Below are positions 60,540 to 64,000 of a stretch of 64,000 nucleotides of DNA, one piece after another. The DNA is from Eudromia elegans (Eukaryota > Chordata > Aves > Tinamiformes > Tinamidae). Location of the stretch: assembly GCA_003342815.1 (NCBI GenBank), contig PTEX01000024.1, forward strand, positions 4,911,517 to 4,975,516, given 5' to 3'. Each line of letters starts with the position of its first letter. Position 1 is the stretch's first letter. Both the position numbers and the translations under genes were made by a program. The notes under the pieces were generated by a model that was not told the DNA's origin, searched no databases, and saw nothing but the letters and a program-made list of their open reading frames with translations.

Positions 60540-60790
60540 GCGGAAGCGCCGTTACCGGATCCCGGGAAGCCGTGCGGGGCTCCGGGAGCAGTGGGAAGGG
60601 CCGCCCGCCCCGCGGGATGCGTCCCGGCGCCGCGACCCGCGCGCATGCACCGCGCGCCGCCAAACCCGCTGCGTTACAGTGACCTCCCAAGGAGGAAACC
60701 AGACTGGCAGCGCTTCCCGGGAGCCCGCCCGCCCGCCCGCTGCACACCACTGCGCATAGGAGCGCTTCAGTTACCGTCGCCGCTTAAAAT
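60540..60790. other. Intronic CpG island with an NRF1-like site
   Basis: About 36 CpGs lie in 240 bp by a hand count. The core cgcgcatgcacc at 60640-60651 matches the NRF1 consensus YGCGCAYGCGCR at about 10 of 12 positions. A cccg run lies at 60724-60740. No TATA box is obvious and no exon is recognised. It might be a promoter or a regulatory element. Confidence 0.5.
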
Positions 60791-63700
60791 ACACCCCTGC
60801 TTCAACTGTCTGCCACGTCTCCGCCCCGCAAAACTTTCTCCGGGCCAGGAATTATCTTTTTCCTATTTTCTTTCTTAGTTCTGTACGCGGTATTACTGAG
60901 GAGCAAGGCAGAGCCCCTGCAATTACACACGAGGATGTTTCTGCAGCGCGAGGCTGAAGCGGGGCCCGTCCCTAATAAATGGCACGGTTTATAACAAATT
61001 GTCTGTTCGACCGGACAGACACCGATTGCCTCAAACCGAGCATATTCAAGCGAATACATTCATCCTGCTTGTAACACACAAAATGTGATTACAGCAGACA
61101 CTTTGGGGCTTTCCAAGGCGAGCCATGAAGAGCAGGATAAGCTGGAGGGAAAGAAAGGCTTGACAAGGGGAGGGATGATGGAGGAAGAGGAGCAGCCACG
61201 CTGCTCTGAATCCTCCCAAGCCAAAAACGCAGTGTGGGGCCTGTTGGACCCCATGAGACAGCCCAGGGGCCAAGCCAGCCGAAAACGGCTCTGCTGTGCC
61301 GGGAAAGGGATCTCCCACGGCCAGGAGGATGCTTCCCAGGTCGGGAAAAGCCCATGGAGAGCCACCGGGGCCTCATCCCGCAACTGTTGCTCACTCCAGT
61401 AATCCCCATGGCTTCGAGAAGCCCCGGCAAAACCAGTGTGAGCAAGGATTACTCGCGAGCGTATCGCGGCCAGAGGATTAGACCCGGATTATCACTAAAC
61501 GCCGTAATTCCTAATCCCATTGCGTGCGGCCCCCAGTGCGGGGCGAGACCCCGAGCGGAGCGGGGGCCTCCGGGGCACCCTGGGCTGTGCCCGGCTCCCC
61601 TGGAGGCCATGCTGGGGCCCTCGTCCCACACGCTGCAGCGAAGCCCTCGGCACCCAACGCTCTCGCTGGCGCCGATCTCACACCAGAGCGACGCAAGGGC
61701 AGCTCCTCCGCAGCCCCAGCACAGCCAGCTCGGCACCCAACAGCCGGTCTCTCACCTCCTCCTGCCCTCACGGACCTCCTGGCGCAAGCAGCAGCTCGTC
61801 CCAAAGAGCAATTTTCCACATTTGGACACGGGGCGTCCCCACGGCTCTCCTGGGCACCATGGCGCGCACGTCGGCTCCTTGTCGAGGCCCACAGCCCAGA
61901 CCCGGGCACGTCGTGGTGGCATGTTGGCGTTCCCACCATGCCCAACGCCACAGGCACCTTCCACAAGGAAGCTGCTCAGCAGCTCCTCATTCCAACCTGT
62001 CATCTCCAAAACCTCTCCTCACAGCCCTGCGCCATGCAGGAAGACCTTTCCTGGGACGGCCCCTCCAACCTCCCTTTCTGCCCGTGCACCCTCCGCATCC
62101 ATCCTGATGGTGCTGAGATCCAGCAGGTCCGCAGAGCCCCGATCCCGCTCGCGACGCGGTTCCTCTTGAATCCCAGCAGGGCAGCAAGGGAGCGTCACTC
62201 GGGGGAGCTGCGTGAGCGCTATCTCCCCGACACTCATATCTGCTGGATTTAAGATCCTAAGGGACACAGCGGAGGCCTCATCACATGAGATGCATCAAAG
62301 GGTCCAGGCGAAGTCCCAGCAAAGGCAGCGCAGGGATTGCTGCTGGCTGAGCGGGATGGCGATGGCTTCTCCCTCCCACCGGAGACTCGGAAGGCTCTGT
62401 GGTTGGGGAGGAATCAGTTTCATTAAATCACCTTCACCTGGAGGCATGTTGATAACCTGCCTGATACGCAGACCATTGCAGCGAACTAACAAAAGCACCA
62501 TGAAGCCGCCAGAACCACCAAGATTTGGGCAGTGGGATTTGTGGGAAGCGCCCGGAAGACCCAGGCTGATCCCAGGAGCGTGGGCAGGACACGTGTGTTC
62601 CCAAGCCAGGGCCTGCGTGGAGCAGCCGGATACTCGGAGCCACAAGCTGGGATGGGAAACGGTGGCTGCGCAGGAGCAAGCCCCATCCGTGCTCCCCACG
62701 GACCGTCCTCGTGCTTGCCAGCACGGGGACGCCACGGCAGCCGGTGCGGCCTGCAGCACCAGGACGCCGCTCTCATCCGTGGGGGCCACCTGGATTTTTA
62801 AGTTTTTCCTGAAAACAGTTGAATCCAGAACCTCAAAACTCCCCTATTGACACTCCAAGAAGGAATGCCAAAACAACAACAGCAAGCAACAAAAAGCCCT
62901 TCCCTAAAACGTGTTCCCAAGGCACTTCCAGTTGGGATTTCTCCTCCCCTTGCCCTGACACTGCCCTCCCTTTTCCACGAAAACCTCTCTCTGGGCCAAG
63001 CCAACCAACCCATCTACATCATACATATACCACAGCATACATATACCACACCGTACCCATACCACATGGCTTAGCATGTATCATAGCAGCCAGAGGGGCC
63101 ACATCCGCAGGCCGGGATGCTCCCGCTGCCCTCCAACCCCACTGCCCACCCCGCAGCTCCCATTTGGAGCTCCTTCCCCACCTTGGACACGCATCCTGCC
63201 CCACGCCAAGGGCCCCACGCGAGTCCCTGTAGCCCCCGCCGCAGGACACAGGGCACTTGGCTGCTCCAAGGATGGTGGGGAGGACTTTGGAGCCCCGCAG
63301 GCCTTGGGCGCTGCTCTCACCCCACTCCAAACTTCACCCCCAACCGCGCGAGCCGGCGGTGCTGCCAGCGCTGCAGCTGCAAGCGTCTCCTTGGAGGGGA
63401 CAAATTAGCAAACAAACAAAAGAGCCGGCCCTGGCAGAGAGGTGTCCTCGGGGCTGGAGCCCTGCCGCGCGCGCAGGAACCGCTCCAAAACCCCGTGATG
63501 TCAGTGGAAAATCTCCCAGTTATCTAATGGCTTTCGGATGGGGCCCTCTGAGACCACCCACTATCCGGAGAGCCGCTGCTCCTCCCGGCAGAGCCGGGAA
63601 GCTCCAGCTGCGAGAGCGGCTGCGGAGCCGGCACTCCGGGCAGGCAAAACGCGGCGCTTGCTCCAACGGGTGGGTTCCCTCCACCAGGCCGGGCTGCCCG

Positions 63701-64000
63701 ACCCCACAGGCTGCCCGCAGGAAGCCGTGGGGAAGGGGCCAACCCTCCGCACACGTGCCAGCCCCCCGGCAGGAGAAGCGGCAGGTTAACTTGGAGAAGG
63801 ACATCCAGCCAGACGCCCCCGGCTCATCCGCCGCACCGGGGAGCCGCACGTGCCGAAACGCATTCCGCCTGCAACTGCCTATTAACTTTATCAGATGAGC
63901 TATGATGTTTCCGATGATCTTTCCTTCTTCTCCAGAACCGCAGACCTCCAGCTGCCTGCGCGCGCTCCCGGTTAATGCCAGCGCGTGATGGATTTTACGG
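60791..64000 (-). other. PCDH19: PCDH19 intron 3, distal part in the window
   Basis: AT-rich at 60790-61110, then mostly GC-rich to the end. A degenerate array of 16-17 bp units (catacatataccaca words) lies at 63019-63068. Open frames up to 311 codons are chance products of GC-rich sequence. No PCDH19 exon 3 is present before base 64000. Confidence 0.5.
63019..63068. repeat. Degenerate short tandem repeat, about 3 units of 16-17 bp
   Basis: The words catacatataccacag, catacatataccacac and cgtacccataccacatgg follow each other with a few changes. Confidence 0.75.

Noticed and set aside
61234-62169. 311-codon plus-strand open frame, the longest in the window
   Set aside because: Pro/Ser/Arg/Gln-rich, overlaps long frames in other phases and on the other strand, no domain, inside a GC-rich intron segment.

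Overview
This window is vertebrate nuclear DNA. The only gene I can support is the 3' part of PCDH19 (protocadherin-19, a delta-2 non-clustered protocadherin), on the minus strand. Three consecutive coding exons are present and join in frame with canonical splice sites. They are equivalent to human exons 4, 5 and 6 (numbering from memory of the six-exon human gene): 45259-45317, 42043-42215 and 17866-18458. Together they encode about 270 residues of the cytoplasmic tail and the natural stop codon. The exons for the extracellular cadherin repeats, the transmembrane segment and the first part of the tail are not here; they must lie beyond base 64000.

The source looks like a sauropsid, most likely a bird. 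The few interspersed repeats I recognise are worn CR1-type LINE fragments. I see no L1, Alu-like SINE or LTR element, repeat density is very low, and the DNA alternates between GC-rich, CpG-dense patches and AT-rich blocks. Mammalian PCDH19 lies on the X in L1-rich DNA, whereas in birds it maps to chromosome 4/4A. The organism is an inference.

Layout, low to high coordinate. 1-13849: intergenic DNA downstream of PCDH19, with no gene recognised. 13850-17865: probable PCDH19 3' UTR, ending at an AATAAA on the minus strand. 17866-18458: last coding exon. 18459-42042: a 23.6-kb intron holding a perfect 75-bp tandem duplication, a CR1 fragment and an AT-rich, homeodomain-site-rich block that is the best enhancer candidate. 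42043-42215: exon 5. 42216-45258: a 3-kb intron. 45259-45317: the 59-bp exon 4. 45318-64000: part of intron 3, with two CpG islands (46550-46890 and 60540-60790), a 40-bp minisatellite and a purine-rich tract.

The many open frames elsewhere are GC-rich chance frames without recognisable domains. I found no new multi-gene system. The most interesting leads are regulatory: the intronic CpG islands, two near-perfect RFX X-box motifs, a 19-bp palindrome and a TAATTA cluster. A second lead is the unevenly evolving PCDH19 tail with a conserved WAVE-complex-type motif.
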